Positions 35,110 through 46,269 of a stretch of DNA of 64,000 nt are shown here, piece after piece. Below the pieces are notes generated by a model. It searched no databases, was not told the origin of the DNA, and saw only the letters and a list, made by a program, of their open reading frames with translations. Numbering within the stretch: position 1 is the first letter of the stretch; each line of letters begins with the position of its first letter. The stretch is from Phragmites australis (lineage: Eukaryota; Streptophyta; Magnoliopsida; Poales; Poaceae). A program made the position numbers and the translations under genes. Location: assembly GCF_958298935.1 (NCBI RefSeq), contig NC_084938.1:20813501-20877500 (forward strand). The letters are read 5' to 3'.

Positions 35110-37806
35110 ATGTCGGATAAGTGTCGGTTTAGGATTTTTTTTTTTTTTGGGATAGTGGAATATTATATGGTCTAGAGGGGTAATACTGTCTATATTTGAG
35201 TCAATGGATAAGGGTATCTCCGGACCTATACAAAAGAGTGTCGAACACTTATATACCTGGTTGATGCGGGATTTCAAAATAGACCCCGAGGTTCAAAAGA
35301 TGACTATTAGTATTGTGGACAACCGTATGAGAGATGGTGTATATTGGAATGTGTACCCGCTCAGGGAAGAGGTTGCTCTAGATGATGTACCTAGATGATG
35401 TTGTGCAAAAAGGTTGTTCACCTATATTGCTTGTGCAATAGAAGAATAAGGAGATAATTAGGGAGATGCAGTATGGAGGTACGTGGAAGAGGATGGTGAT
35501 GGGGAAGATTATGATGAGGATGAGGTAATGCAGATGTCGATCCAGATGCTGCACATTCATCGGATTACCCGATTGAACTGACTGGTGAGGAAGATGAGGG
35601 GGAACAAATTCCTTCTCTAATTTAACAGATGGAGCTGAATGATTTTGAGGCTGACGAATCTTCTGAGTATGACATGTTGGATGATGAGGACGATGCTCAT
35701 ATTTCCATGGACTGGAACAATCCCAACTTTAACAACTTTATGGTGAATGACGGGAATTAGGTACTCTGTGAGTATACGCAAAATAAGGTGACCAGTGGTG
35801 CTAGGTATCCTACCAGTTAGACCATGAAGGATGTTGTGATTCAATGGGCGATATCGCTTCGACGTCAATTTTATGTTGTTAAGTCAAGTAAGAAGAAATA
35901 TAATGTCAAATGCACGAAGTAGGGTTGCCTGTGGTGGGTGCACAGCTTCAAGAGAAAGTAGGTTGAGTATTGAGAGGTGTCGTTTATGGTGGACCACACT
36001 TGCACGATGGATGAACTTGAGCCCAGTCACATGAACATCACCTCAGCCTTTATCACCAATGTGATGTATGCCTACATTATGAACAACCTGAACTACAAAC
36101 CAGGGTCTATAATCAAGCAAATTGAGAAGAGTACAAGTACACTATCAACCACAACAAGTCATGGAGGGCAAAGATGAAGTCAATTGAGATAAGGTTCGAA
36201 ACCTATAAAACATTATATGATAATCTTCCACACTTGTTGCAGACCATTGCTTGAAAGAACCCATGGACGTATTATGGCATCGATAAGTATCCATTGATGT
36301 TCCAACCTTGCAAGTATGTTCTGAAGTGATGCTTCTTCACATTAGGACCATGTATCAAAACTTTCGACCATTGTCGGCCTATCCTTTGCATCGATGGTAC
36401 TTTTCTTAGCGGCATGTATAAGGGACAGATCCTGACTGCTATGGGGGTTGATGGGAACAACCAAGTGCTATCGTTGTTCTTTGGATTTATGGAGAGCGAG
36501 AACACCATTAGTTGATATTGGTTCATGTACCGTGTCAAGATGATAATTGTGGGTGCTCGACCGAATGTGTGCCTTATACATGACCGACATGCAGAGATAC
36601 TCAAGGCTATTTAGGATCTACAGAATGTAACGAGTGATGGTATGATGGTACCTATGTGGCCAGATGTGCAGAGTACGTAGGTGGTGCATGTGGTATTTGG
36701 GTGCAAACTTGTTCTGCTAATTCAGGAACAAGAACCTCATGAATATGTTCAAGAGGATATCCAGTTAGAACCAGATGCAGAAGTTTGATGCTCTTTGGAA
36801 GACACTGGATGCACTAACGAAGAAGAAAACACAGGAGTGTGCACGGAGGCCCGTGAGGGGACCAGAGGACGAACTGATATCTCTTGAGTTCCCACCAACG
36901 GACAATGAAGCTAGCATAAATCGAAGGACCGAGTCATCTACCAGGTCATTTAGCGAGTAGATTGAGGATGAGCCAAAGGAGAAGTGAGATCTGCTCTACG
37001 ACACAAATAGGGCAAGGTACAAAATTATGACTACAAATTTAGCAGAGCTCTATAACTGAGTGATAAAAGGTGTGAGTGGGTTGCCACTTGTAGGAATTAT
37101 AGAGTTCATAATTCAATGGACCTGCAAGTATTTCAGGGAGCTCTATGCAATAGCGCACCCAGCGCTAAGTGATGCTTGTCTGATTTATGAGGTGAATATG
37201 ACTAAGTATATAGAAGATAAGACAGAGAAGACAAAGGTGCACCGGGTGAAGGACATGTAAACTGCACAACACAGATACGAAGTTATATGCAAGGACAAAA
37301 GAAGTAGGAGGCAAGTATGATAGAGTTATCCAAGAGTGCACTCTCTTTGATGAAAGGTGTATTTGCAACTACTACAAGCTGATGCTACTGTACAAGTCAT
37401 GCTTATATGTGATTGCTGCATGTACTATGACGGGGATGAGGACTCGGGTGTATGTCTCCAACTACTTCAAGAAGGAAGTTTTGTTCAACACCTGGAATCA
37501 TGAGATCTATGATTTCGAGATTTATGGTTTTTTCACGAAGGAACCTGGGCCTGATTATGTGTTCATCCCTGATCTAGAGAAGATGAAGCAGAAGAAGGGA
37601 CGATGCAAGACGGCTCCGTAATGACATGGACCAAGCAAAAGACAGTCGTCACATGAAATGATGCAGCAAGTGCAATGGAACATGACACACTTACAAGAAA
37701 GCATTATTGATGTTCCAAGTGTCAACCCCGTGGAAGCATATCCTTCTGGCTTAGCTGCAGATGGGGCACGTCCTCATCGATTGTCAGCTTCCTCGACTCA
37801 TTGAGT
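35110..37806 (+). pseudogene. MULE (MuDR-type) transposase, broken
   Basis: Starting at ATG 35110, pieces in shifting frames match plant MuDR transposases. The N-terminal region includes YTWLMRDFKIDPEVQKMTI. The zinc-type DNA-binding part is at about 35890-36010 (KKYNVKCTK, then FMVDHTCTMDELEPSH). The catalytic core begins RPILCIDGTFLSGMYKGQIL (about 36378-36430), followed by a decayed MESEN and HDRHAEILKAI. The C-terminal part includes CKYFRELYAIAHPALSDAC (about 37120-37175). The usual CCHC zinc knuckle follows in another frame (CSKCNGT, stop, HTYKKA, about 37660-37700). Several stop codons and frameshifts are present, so no active transposase is expected. Confidence 0.8.
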
Positions 37807-38391
37807 TCGATTAATGTTGTAATTCGTGTTGTGATGGATATTCATATGCATAACATTGTATTTTACTATTGTAGTATTGAGACTGTCATTGTTAAGTTGT
37901 GATTCATTAACATATTTATGTACGCTTTGAACAATCTATTATCTCATGTTATATGTTGCATGATTACTTGTTACTCTTTGTTTATTTTGCTTATCAAACT
38001 GTAAATAACTTGTAAACATGCAGGTATGGCGCAACTAGAGCTGCTTGACCCTCAGTTAAATGTTAGGCACCATTTGTACCATATCACCGTGCAAGCTAAG
38101 GATCTCTTAGTACTACGACCTCGTGTGATGGATGAGCTCATGAAGGTTAATGCGCGCTGGATCCTGAGGTTTGTACCATTTGAATGTAACATTATATATG
38201 GCTTGTTATCGATATTTCTCGTTAATTGTATTATGTTTGCAGGTTATGTGTTGCTGGGTTATTTTTGATGTGTCAACTGATGAAGGTGGATGTGTTCGGG
38301 GGGTCGGAGGTGCACACGTGGTTTCAGCTATGACAGGGTCTTGCTCGCAACCCTTGTTGACAGGTGGCATCCCGAGATGTACATGTTCCAC

Positions 38392-38396
38392 CTCCC
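38392..38396. repeat. 5-bp target duplication, left copy (solo LTR)
   Basis: CTCCC, repeated at 41011-41015 immediately after the LTR. Five bases is the usual length for LTR-element insertion. Confidence 0.8.
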
Positions 38397-41010
38397 TGAA
38401 AGGATAATGATGTCGCCTAGAGGGGGGTGAATAGGCGTTTTTACAAAAATTCAACCCTTTTTACCGTCGGCCTAAACTTGCAGCGGAATATAAACTAACA
38501 AGTTTTTCACAAGAGAAAAACCTAAATATGCTAGGCTCAACTAGTGCACAATCACCCTAAATAAGTGTGGAAATTACAATCCTAAGGTGACAAAAATTAC
38601 TCAATTCTAGCTAGAGATATGCAATAAAACTTAAATTGAAAAAGGCTGAAAATACTGTTCATATACCTAGAATTACTGTTCATCCGGAGTATCCGGTGTA
38701 GTCCGGATACTCCGGTGTGTACAGGTCCGGAAACTCCGGTAAAGGCCGGATTCTCCGGGTTCTGTACAGAACTGAGCCCGAAACTGAATGAAATTAATGA
38801 GTAGAGGGTTCTAGCTCAAACCAAGTGATGTCGTGTGTTCCCGGAGATGATTTCAAGCAGATTCACGAAGAACCTACACTCAAATACACACAAACAAGTA
38901 TATCGAGCAATATGCACAAAGATTTGAGTAAGAACTTAAAAGTAAGGAAACAAGAGAGGAGACGCAAAAATTTGTTTCCCGAAGTTCGGATTCACCACCG
39001 TGAATCCTACGTCTCCGTTGAGGAAGCTCTAACGAACCGGGTCTCTTTCAACCGCTTTCCTCTCCAAGCTCGGTCACACTTGAGCTCGGTTTCCACTAAC
39101 TTGATCTCTTTCCTTCCGGAGGCGAGATCGACCTTCACAAACTTTCCGCGGCTCACCACAAGCACGGGAGCTCACCGGCGACACCTAGCCGGCTAGGAGG
39201 CTTCACCTCCAAGAGTAACAAACGCTTCGAGAACTTCTTGTCAAGAACTCAAGTGCTCAAGATTGAATTTTAGCTTACTTGCACTCAATCTTCCAATCTC
39301 TCAACCCAACTAACTTTTCTTCTCAAATCACACACTAGAATGGAGTGGGAGAGGTTCTTTTGGCTCTAAAAATGTGTTCTTTCGTGCCCCATGCCGCAGC
39401 CCCAAAGGATGGGGTGAGTGGGGTATAAATAGCCCACTCCAAACAACTAGCCGTTACTGTTTTTGACAGAACTAGCTGGAGTATCCGGTGAACACCGGAG
39501 TATCCGGCCCTAAATCCAAATACGACGTCAGAACGATCACAGAATGTGTCAGAACTAGCCGTTACGCTCTTTTCTGGACTTTTACCGGAGAATCCGGCCT
39601 ACACCGGAGTCTCCGGTCGGCACTTAACCCAGAAAACAGCCCCGGAGACTTCCTGGAGTCTCTGGCCACTCCAGGTACCGGAGTATCCGGACTTCACCGG
39701 AGTCTCCGGCCTTTCCAGGTACCGGAGAATCCGGTCTTCACCGGAGTCTCCGAGTACAGCACAGCTGACCTCCGAAAAACGGCGATAACTTTTGATCCCG
39801 GAGTCCGATTTCGACGATTTTGGACTCTATGGAAAGCTTATTCAGAGGGCTACACATCCCAACTGAATTCATGACCTAAAACACAAAGGATAAAATTAGG
39901 AACACTCCAAAACCCATTTTGGACACTTCCCCACTTTCCGCTCCGGACTCTTAACAACAAACTCTCACTTTGGGTTTGGTTGGGAACTCTTGAGCACTGA
40001 GACGCGACAATTATCTCACGTTGCATCCCTCTTAATAGTGCGGCATACCTATACACAAATTCAAAGATAAAACTCGTTTGAACCACTTTGAGCATTTGAA
40101 AACTTTCAAATACCGCTTCTTTTTCTTTCAAACCTTGAGGGTTGCCAACTTCCATATATTCTTCACTCCATCTCTTCTTGATTCTTCATATGATTGATGT
40201 GAATCATCCATAGCTTCACATAGCCTCGCACGGTCCATCGGCGCAAAGCCTTCACTCGCTCTTCACCACTGCCTTGGTCCTTCGGCGCCAAGCCATTTGC
40301 TTGCCCTTCACCACGGATGGTCCATCGCAGCCGAGTCTTACTTGCCCTTCACCGTCTTGCCATAGAAAACCACTTTGTACTCGACATCTTCAAGGAATTC
40401 ATTTTTTCATATATGGAGTCCACTCTTGTTCTTCACTCTTGGCATATATGATTTCAATTCAACTTATGCCTTTTTATGGATCCTAACCCCAACTCACTCT
40501 CAAGCACAAAGTACATGGGTTAGTCCATAAAACTTAAATGACAAAATTTATACCTTAAGTTACTTAACCTCCACAAGTAACTTATTAGCCTTCATGCATA
40601 TTGTCAATCTTCATATAGAACTTAACCCCACTCATTCTTAAACACATAGCACACGGGTTAGTCCATAAAACTCTATTAACAAGTCATACCTTTAGTTACT
40701 TGATCTCCACAAGTAACTTAGCATTCAAGCTTATTGCTAATCTTATTGAGCTTCTTCTTCTTCTTATGAGCATCACTAAAAGCTCATTTATTTAGATGCC
40801 TATTTCTCCTCCATGCATCACATCCGAGCATCACCTAGAGCTCATTCATCTTGATGTACTTTCAATCTTCCCATTCACCTAGAGTTCATGCATGTCTCTT
40901 CTCCATGCATCACCTATTGAACAACCTACTAACAATCTCAACAACATTGTTAGTCCATATGTATTGTCATTAATTACCAAAACCACAAATAGGGGCTAGA
41001 TGCACTTTTA
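38397..41010 (-). mobile_element. Solo LTR (2.6 kb), probably of a Copia element
   Basis: The insertion begins TGAAAGG and ends CTTTTA, i.e. TG...CA-type ends with the last C changed to T, and is flanked by CTCCC on both sides. The end motifs (GTCGCCTAGAGGGGGGTGAAT on one side, GGGGCTAGATGCACTT on the other) are ones I remember from grass LTRs that, read on the minus strand, precede a TTGGTATCAGAGC primer site; that places it in Copia, but from memory only. No gag-pol is present, so it is a solo LTR left by recombination between two LTRs. It carries an array of CCGGAGTATCCGG-like palindromes at about 38690-39760. Excision of the LTR plus one CTCCC restores an open PMD frame across the junction. 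Confidence 0.8.
38690..39760. repeat. Clusters of CCGGAGTATCCGG-like palindromes inside the LTR
   Basis: At least ten near-palindromes of the form CCGGAG(T/A)(A/C)TCCGG or TCCGGATACTCCGG lie in two clusters (about 38690-38760 and 39478-39755), often joined by TCACACCGG or ACTTCACCGG-like spacers. Outside these clusters the LTR lacks them. Confidence 0.8.
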
Positions 41011-41015
41011 CTCCC
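41011..41015. repeat. 5-bp target duplication, right copy (solo LTR)
   Basis: CTCCC, partner of 38392-38396. Confidence 0.8.
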
Positions 41016-43450
41016 GTACGGCGAGATGACGCTCACACTCGAGGACGTATCTCTGCCGATGGACCTGCCTTGCGCGGGTGTCACTGTTGGAGTGAGGGAC
41101 GTGAGCGTGGAATGGCACGACGAGTTGCTAAGATGCTTCTGTGTCCTCCAACAGAGGGATGACCTAGCCATGTTAAGGGCTTTTTCAAGGTCTGAGAAGC
41201 ATGGCTTGATGAAGGTATTTCTCGTTTAGTTTGTGGTAAGTTTGTCTTGTACTATTTTCTCATCTCCTTTACGTTACTAATCGATGAATACATTTGTAAT
41301 TATTTCTTCTTTGATAGGTGAACAATATCCACCTACTGGCAGGTGACGAGGACGTCTCCTGCCACTTAGAGGCGTATCTTCTATGGTTGTTCGGGCAGAT
41401 CCTATTCACCAAGACCCACGGTAACACGATCTTGAGGAGCATGACCTCCTACGCCAGAGAGATTGTGAACAACGACTCGGGGGAGGTCCCACAGTGCAGC
41501 TGGGCTTCTGCTGTGCTGGCTATTATGTACCGTGGTCTGTGTGAAGTTTGCATGAAGACCGATGACAACGCGATTCTCACCGGGTGTCCCCTGCTGCTTC
41601 AAATGTGGTTATACGAGCGTTTTTCCATTAGCAGGCCCCTTATGGATCATAGCATGTACCAGTTCCCTGCCAACGGTGTCAACGTCCCAACCATGGGCTC
41701 ATTGTGGTTCAGACGTAGGATAAGAGATCTGAACTATGCATATATTTGTTCATTACTTCCTTTGTTGGTTTGTCTAACTTAGTTTGGTTGCACAGCCGAC
41801 TTGGTCCAGTGTGTAAACACATCGTGCATACCCGAACTTCGTTCACTAGTTCGATGAGCTGACGATGAACGACGTCCATTGGAGGTCATACATGGAGGAG
41901 GATGTACCTCAACGCGCTCCGCTTGGACTTTCGGTGTTGTGCTTACAGGACCAGGAGTATTGATTCATGCAGTGCACTCTCGTCTGCGACATCTATGTCG
42001 AAAAGTACTCACCGCATTGCGTGATGCAACAGTTTGGAAAGTTGCAGGCGTTCTCGCTCACGCTGACTATGATGGTGCCTTGCAACATACACATGTGTGT
42101 AACGTTGTAATTACTTTTTAATTGGAGACACCGTTGCACCTTTTTTCATGTGCTTATGTTTTTGCAAGTTGATGCACAAGGGGGCTTAGAGCATGAACAC
42201 GTTTGTGTCTTATGTGCACACGTGGGTTGACAAATAGACCTAGAGCACATTTAGATAGAATTTGATATAGATTTATCTTCTGAAGCTTTTAGAGCCAATT
42301 AGGTTTTAAGTGACCTAATTCACCTCCCCCTCTTAGGATGTCTCCGATCTCCCTTCACAAGCTTTTTAGAAGTAGTCTTTTTAGCTGATATGACCACGCC
42401 TTACTGCAGAATCAATTGCTTTCTCAGGACCAATTTTAGTGGACTTAATTAATGCACCAACACGAATCCACTATATAAATAGATGATCTCCTGGCCACAT
42501 GTACAACCAAACGAATAGCCTCAACCTCCACAACTCTGGCGAAAATGACATCTGATCATTTCCCTAAGAAATACTTGGCAAATAGTACGCCTGATGGGTC
42601 AAAGTACCTATGTGCTGATGTGGAGATCTTTGTAGGGCTATGAAGTATTCTGAGTTCTTCTACACCTACGGAAGGAAGTTCTCCATGTGTTGTAACTACG
42701 AGTACGATCCACTGTATGGAAGCACCAATGTTGGCTCCCGCCGCTATTTAATAACTTTTGGCCAAATTACTCTAAAAATAACTAAGATTTACCATTTAAT
42801 ATTTTAATCTTCATTGCAGTCGCCGCCACCATTATGTGACTTCTCACAGTGGCTGGATATTGAGTAGTTGGAATTCGAAGTGTTCCTCCTCCACACTTAG
42901 CACCGCGCCGCTTGGAGACGCTTCCATGAGATGGAAACCAGCAAGAGGGGAGGCTATGCGCAAGCAAATTCAGGAGGAGCAATAGAAGATGAGGGAGGAC
43001 CATAACCATATAATGGCAGAGGCATGGGAGGTGGGGAGGGAGAGGAAGCATGGACGCGTGAGGCAGGACCGAAAGTGGTGAAGAAGGGAAGGTACCCACG
43101 TTGCACTCAGTAGATCAGATGTTGTAATTTTGTTGTTTACATTCCTTAAGGCATGTTAGGTTTAGACACGGAATTTGTTTAGGTTATAATGATCGTGTAC
43201 CATGCATGCTATTATTTGTGTATGTCGAAATTCCTATTAAATTTACTATGTTTAACTTTCCGTTTCCATAAAATCCGGGTATCCAAAAAATCATACAAAC
43301 ATCTAATGGCACTGGACGATTCGACAAAAAAAAAATTATGACGCACATATGCCTATTTTGCCACAAATAAATTTAAATTCAGCTACAGAAAGGTGTTGCC
43401 CGTTGACTGTATGAGACCAATGTGTTGCTCGTTCACCGGGCAATAGCAAT

Positions 43451-43590
43451 GTCTTGCCCAGTCAACGGGCGACACGTTGTACGTCACCTGATTTTCTATT
43501 ACCTGGTAGGCAGGGCCCATAAAGAGCTGCTCATTTATGGGATGAGATCTTGCTCTCGCCCAATGGATGAGCGACAGTAGCCTATTGTTG
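43451..43590. repeat. Right terminal inverted repeat of the MULE
   Basis: Inverse partner of 34358-34478. Just inside it (43395-43460) are further direct and inverse variants of a GTTGACTGGGCAA-like motif, so the end is built of subterminal repeats. Confidence 0.65.
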
Positions 43591-45474
43591 CAAATATTTA
43601 AAACGGGTGTGTAATTTTGAATATATATGTATATATATATATATTCCAATATATGGGTGTGAAGAGGGGGTGCCCTATTAGGGGGTCCACACTGGCAAAA
43701 TCCAGTTTTCAGTTGATATTATCAAGATCATGACCCCACCGCGTGACCAGTCCCCTGGTTGCAGAAGGAAACTCTACGACTAGCCCTTGCTGGTCGCAGA
43801 GCAGGTACTCACATCACCAGTCTAATCTCATTTAATATCATCCAGTCAAGTATTTTTCTTTCCTATGCATCTCCTGTCAGCAAGTAAAGTCGTGACCGAC
43901 ACAGAGGGAACAAGTTCATCCAAGTCGTAAGAAAATACATGTGATGTAGGGTTGTTATCCCATAGGAAGTCTGAACCTGAACCTGGGTAATTTCTTATGT
44001 TCTTGAGTTTCCTTCGACACATACATATCCATCGAAAACATTGATCATGTACCCGTCGCTCGGTACATTCTAGAAACATTATCAGAGATTAACCCTCGAC
44101 ACAATCGATAGAGTCCAGTCGCCCAGTGGGCGAGCTATGTCGATTATGGACTTATTTGGATCAGCCGGCTATAAAGGGTTCTGTCATTCCGTGAACAGAG
44201 GGGTGCAACAGTAGACCGACAGAACAGGAACAAAAATTGATCTATTTTTCTAGAGAGAAAATAGAGAGGAAAATTAGGTTTCATGGGAGAAACTTTCAGG
44301 ATGCTTTGGAGACACATCTTATAACCCATCAATACAATATAGTGCAATTTTCATAAGTTTTTTCTTCGTGCTTTTCGTGTTCGTTGTTTTATGGTGATTT
44401 TTGGTGGATCCTTCTATCATCGTGATTTGTATTATTTGATCCCCCCAAAATCATCCTAAGGCATCAAGTTAACTGTGTGAAGAGTTTGATTGTCGAATTT
44501 TAGTAATTATTGCACTATTTACGTTTGATTTATTTTTATCATAGTCTGTTTGTGAATTTTATATATTTAAATCCATATATCTGATTACCTGATTCTTATG
44601 GTATTAGTTTCCCATTATTATCTAGTTTATACCCTAAAATGTTTAGGACAATCTAACGGTTGGATCTTTCGGCGTCGTTTTTAGTGACGTGATAGCTGTT
44701 TCTCGAACTAAATTTTGTGAATAAATTAAATATTTGATTATGATGATTTAAAATTTGAATTTATTTTTTGTAATCATTTACCCCTCTAATTTGGTAATTT
44801 GCGCATATTAGATCCTATAGCACTGGTTTCATGAAATAAGTGATGATAACGGGAGAAAATGGAAGTCCCTGCTAGAACTGAGCATTATGCAACTTTTTTG
44901 GGGCCCAAAATCTCCTGACAGGCCCATCCAGTAGTCCCACTAGGCCAGCGAAATTTGGGCTCGGCCTGGGCGGACCGCTTCAGTTTTTTTCTTCTGTAAA
45001 ACACTATGTTGGCCCAAGCTTTCGTCGGGACTAAGGTGTTTAGGCCTGCTGTCCTCTGCCAAAATTCGTCTTGTAAGTATCATCGAGCCTTTATGGGTAA
45101 GCTTTTTTGGCAGAGCTTGGTCTGGGCAAAAATTGCTCAGTGAAGCGTCTGTTTGATTCGTGTCTAATTTTGTCATGTTTAAGGTTAAATAAGTGTGATC
45201 TACTATAAAAAACATATCTAATAAATTCTTAGCCATAAGTAAGATATAATTAATCAAAAAATTGAGTATATAAGGTGTATCTTACTACAATTATAACAAC
45301 CAACCAAACAGTTGCCTAAATATATATGTCAGAGCAAATCATAAACATGATAAATTTAGACACGAACCAAACATATGCATAGTCTATACCATCAAATTTT
45401 ACGACAACATAAATTGGTGGCTGCTCATGGATAACATCAACTGAGCTGAGTGCGTCTCGTGATGCTAAGATGTA
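43591..45474. other. Intergenic stretch; possible LTR remnant
   Basis: An AT microsatellite lies at about 43620-43643. From about 43660 to 44400 the sequence has an LTR feel: a TATAAAGGG motif (about 44170-44178), then CATCAATACAATATAGTGCAA (about 44329-44349), similar to ends of Gypsy LTR R/U5 regions. I could not find both ends or a target duplication, so this is only a suspicion. The rest is AT-rich. Confidence 0.3.
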
Positions 45475-45728
45475 CTCTCTATTTTTCTTTTTATAGGATG
45501 TATTAGATTTTTAAAATATCTTTAAAATTATACTTTAATTATTAATTTTTTATAATATATTATCAATTGCTATATCAGTAATATCATATTAAAAGATCTA
45601 CGAAATATGGATATATTTATATAACTTTTATACATTAAATAAGTAATATAATTTGATTAATTGTTAGTTAAAACTTACAAAGTTTGACATTTTGAAATCC
45701 TAATACGTCGTATAAAAAGAAGAGGGAG
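45475..45728. mobile_element. Stowaway-type MITE, 254 bp, TA target
   Basis: Flanked by TA on both sides (45473-45474 and 45729-45730). The left end CTCTCTATTTTTCTTTTTAT and the inverse of the right end CTCCCTCTTCTTTTTATACG align over about 40 bases with few differences (continuing GATGTATTAGATTT and ACGTATTAGGATTT). The CTCCCTC start and TA target are the marks of Stowaway (Tc1/mariner-derived) MITEs of grasses. Non-coding, AT-rich interior. Confidence 0.85.
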
Positions 45729-46204
45729 TAACATGCAATTTGTACTCTTTGAAACAGTTGCTCAATGTTTGTATGCCAAGTCTAGAAGTTATCAATCTAT
45801 GTAAAATTGATAATTATCTGTATTTTTAAGTTATAGTTTTATGGATATGCTCACCAAAGGTAATGCCACTTTTTCAAAAGTTACATATTTTCCAACCCCA
45901 AATGAAAGATCAGTTAAAGAAACACCAGTATAACTGCAGAAGGCATTCGGAGGACAATCCAGTTTAAACGCGTCCATAATTCATTCAGTCGTTACCTCCC
46001 GGCTTGGTTGAGTTTGCAATAATCCGTTTGGATCATTATTACATACCTAAATTTGTTGTCCATAAGTAAATGCAACTAATTTTTAAGGAGAAGCAACCAC
46101 CAATAATTTAAGCCTATTCGGCTATGTTCCAATAATTTTTTGCAATGGAAATAGCTGGAGTATTACTTGTTAAAGAGAGTATTCTCAAGAAGAAAAAATA
46201 TTTC

Positions 46205-46269
46205 AAAAGAGAATAGAGGGGATTACGCAAAAGCCCATGTAGCACCATAGGGATAGAAACGGTTTGTTC
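46205..46269 (+). repeat. Direct repeat, copy 1 (about 64 bp)
   Basis: Begins AAAAGAGAATAG and contains CCATGTAGCACCAT and AAACGGTTTGT. It matches 47728-47791 in the same orientation at roughly 80% by eye. Possible remains of an element's ends or of a local duplication. Confidence 0.65.

Larger units (their letters stand above)
38026..43080 (+). pseudogene. Plant mobile domain (PMD) gene of the MULE, split by an LTR
   Basis: The first exon starts MAQLELLDPQLNVRHHLYHI, as in grass PMD (aminotransferase-like) proteins. A short intron seems to lie at about 38167-38242. The frame then reads to MYMFHLP at 38380-38396, where the solo LTR interrupts. It resumes at 41011 with YGEMTLTLEDVSLPMDLP, has another intron (about 41219-41317) and continues to 41775 with LEAYLLWLFGQILFTK, SWASAVLAIMYRGLCE and LLLQMWLYERFSISRPL. 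Later pieces resemble PHCVMQQFGKLQAF (about 42010-42055) and a Cys-containing tail: RKFSMCCNYEYDP (about 42675-42710) and PPPLCDFSQWLDIE (about 42820-42865). Stops and shifts are present. PMD genes occur in MULEs and Gypsy elements and as domesticated host genes (MAIN family); their biochemical role is poorly known. Confidence 0.75.
34358..43590 (+). mobile_element. Mutator-like element (MULE) with transposase and PMD genes, inactive
   Basis: Terminal inverted repeats are visible by eye. The left arm 34358-34478 aligns with the inverse of 43451-43590: TAGTCTATCGTC with TAGGCTACTGTC, CTGTCTGTCAGGTAATA with CTGCCTACCAGGTAATA, and CAGGCAAGACC with TGGGCAAGACA. Inside are a transposase pseudogene and, downstream on the same strand, a second pseudogene with a plant mobile domain. 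Removing the nested 2.6-kb solo LTR leaves about 6.6 kb. I could not fix the 9-11-bp target duplication typical of MULEs because the flanks are AT-rich. Both genes carry stops and shifts. Confidence 0.75.

Noticed and set aside
38690..39760. CCGG-rich repeats considered as a CRISPR-like array
   Set aside because: Irregular spacing, repeats in both orientations, inside an LTR of a plant nuclear genome.
39488..39874. 128-codon frame in the solo LTR
   Set aside because: Produced by the palindrome array; repeated SGV/TGV words reflect DNA repeats, not a protein.
43660..44600. Solo LTR of a Gypsy element
   Set aside because: A TATA-like box and end-like words are present, but neither terminus nor a target duplication could be found, so it is kept only as a note.
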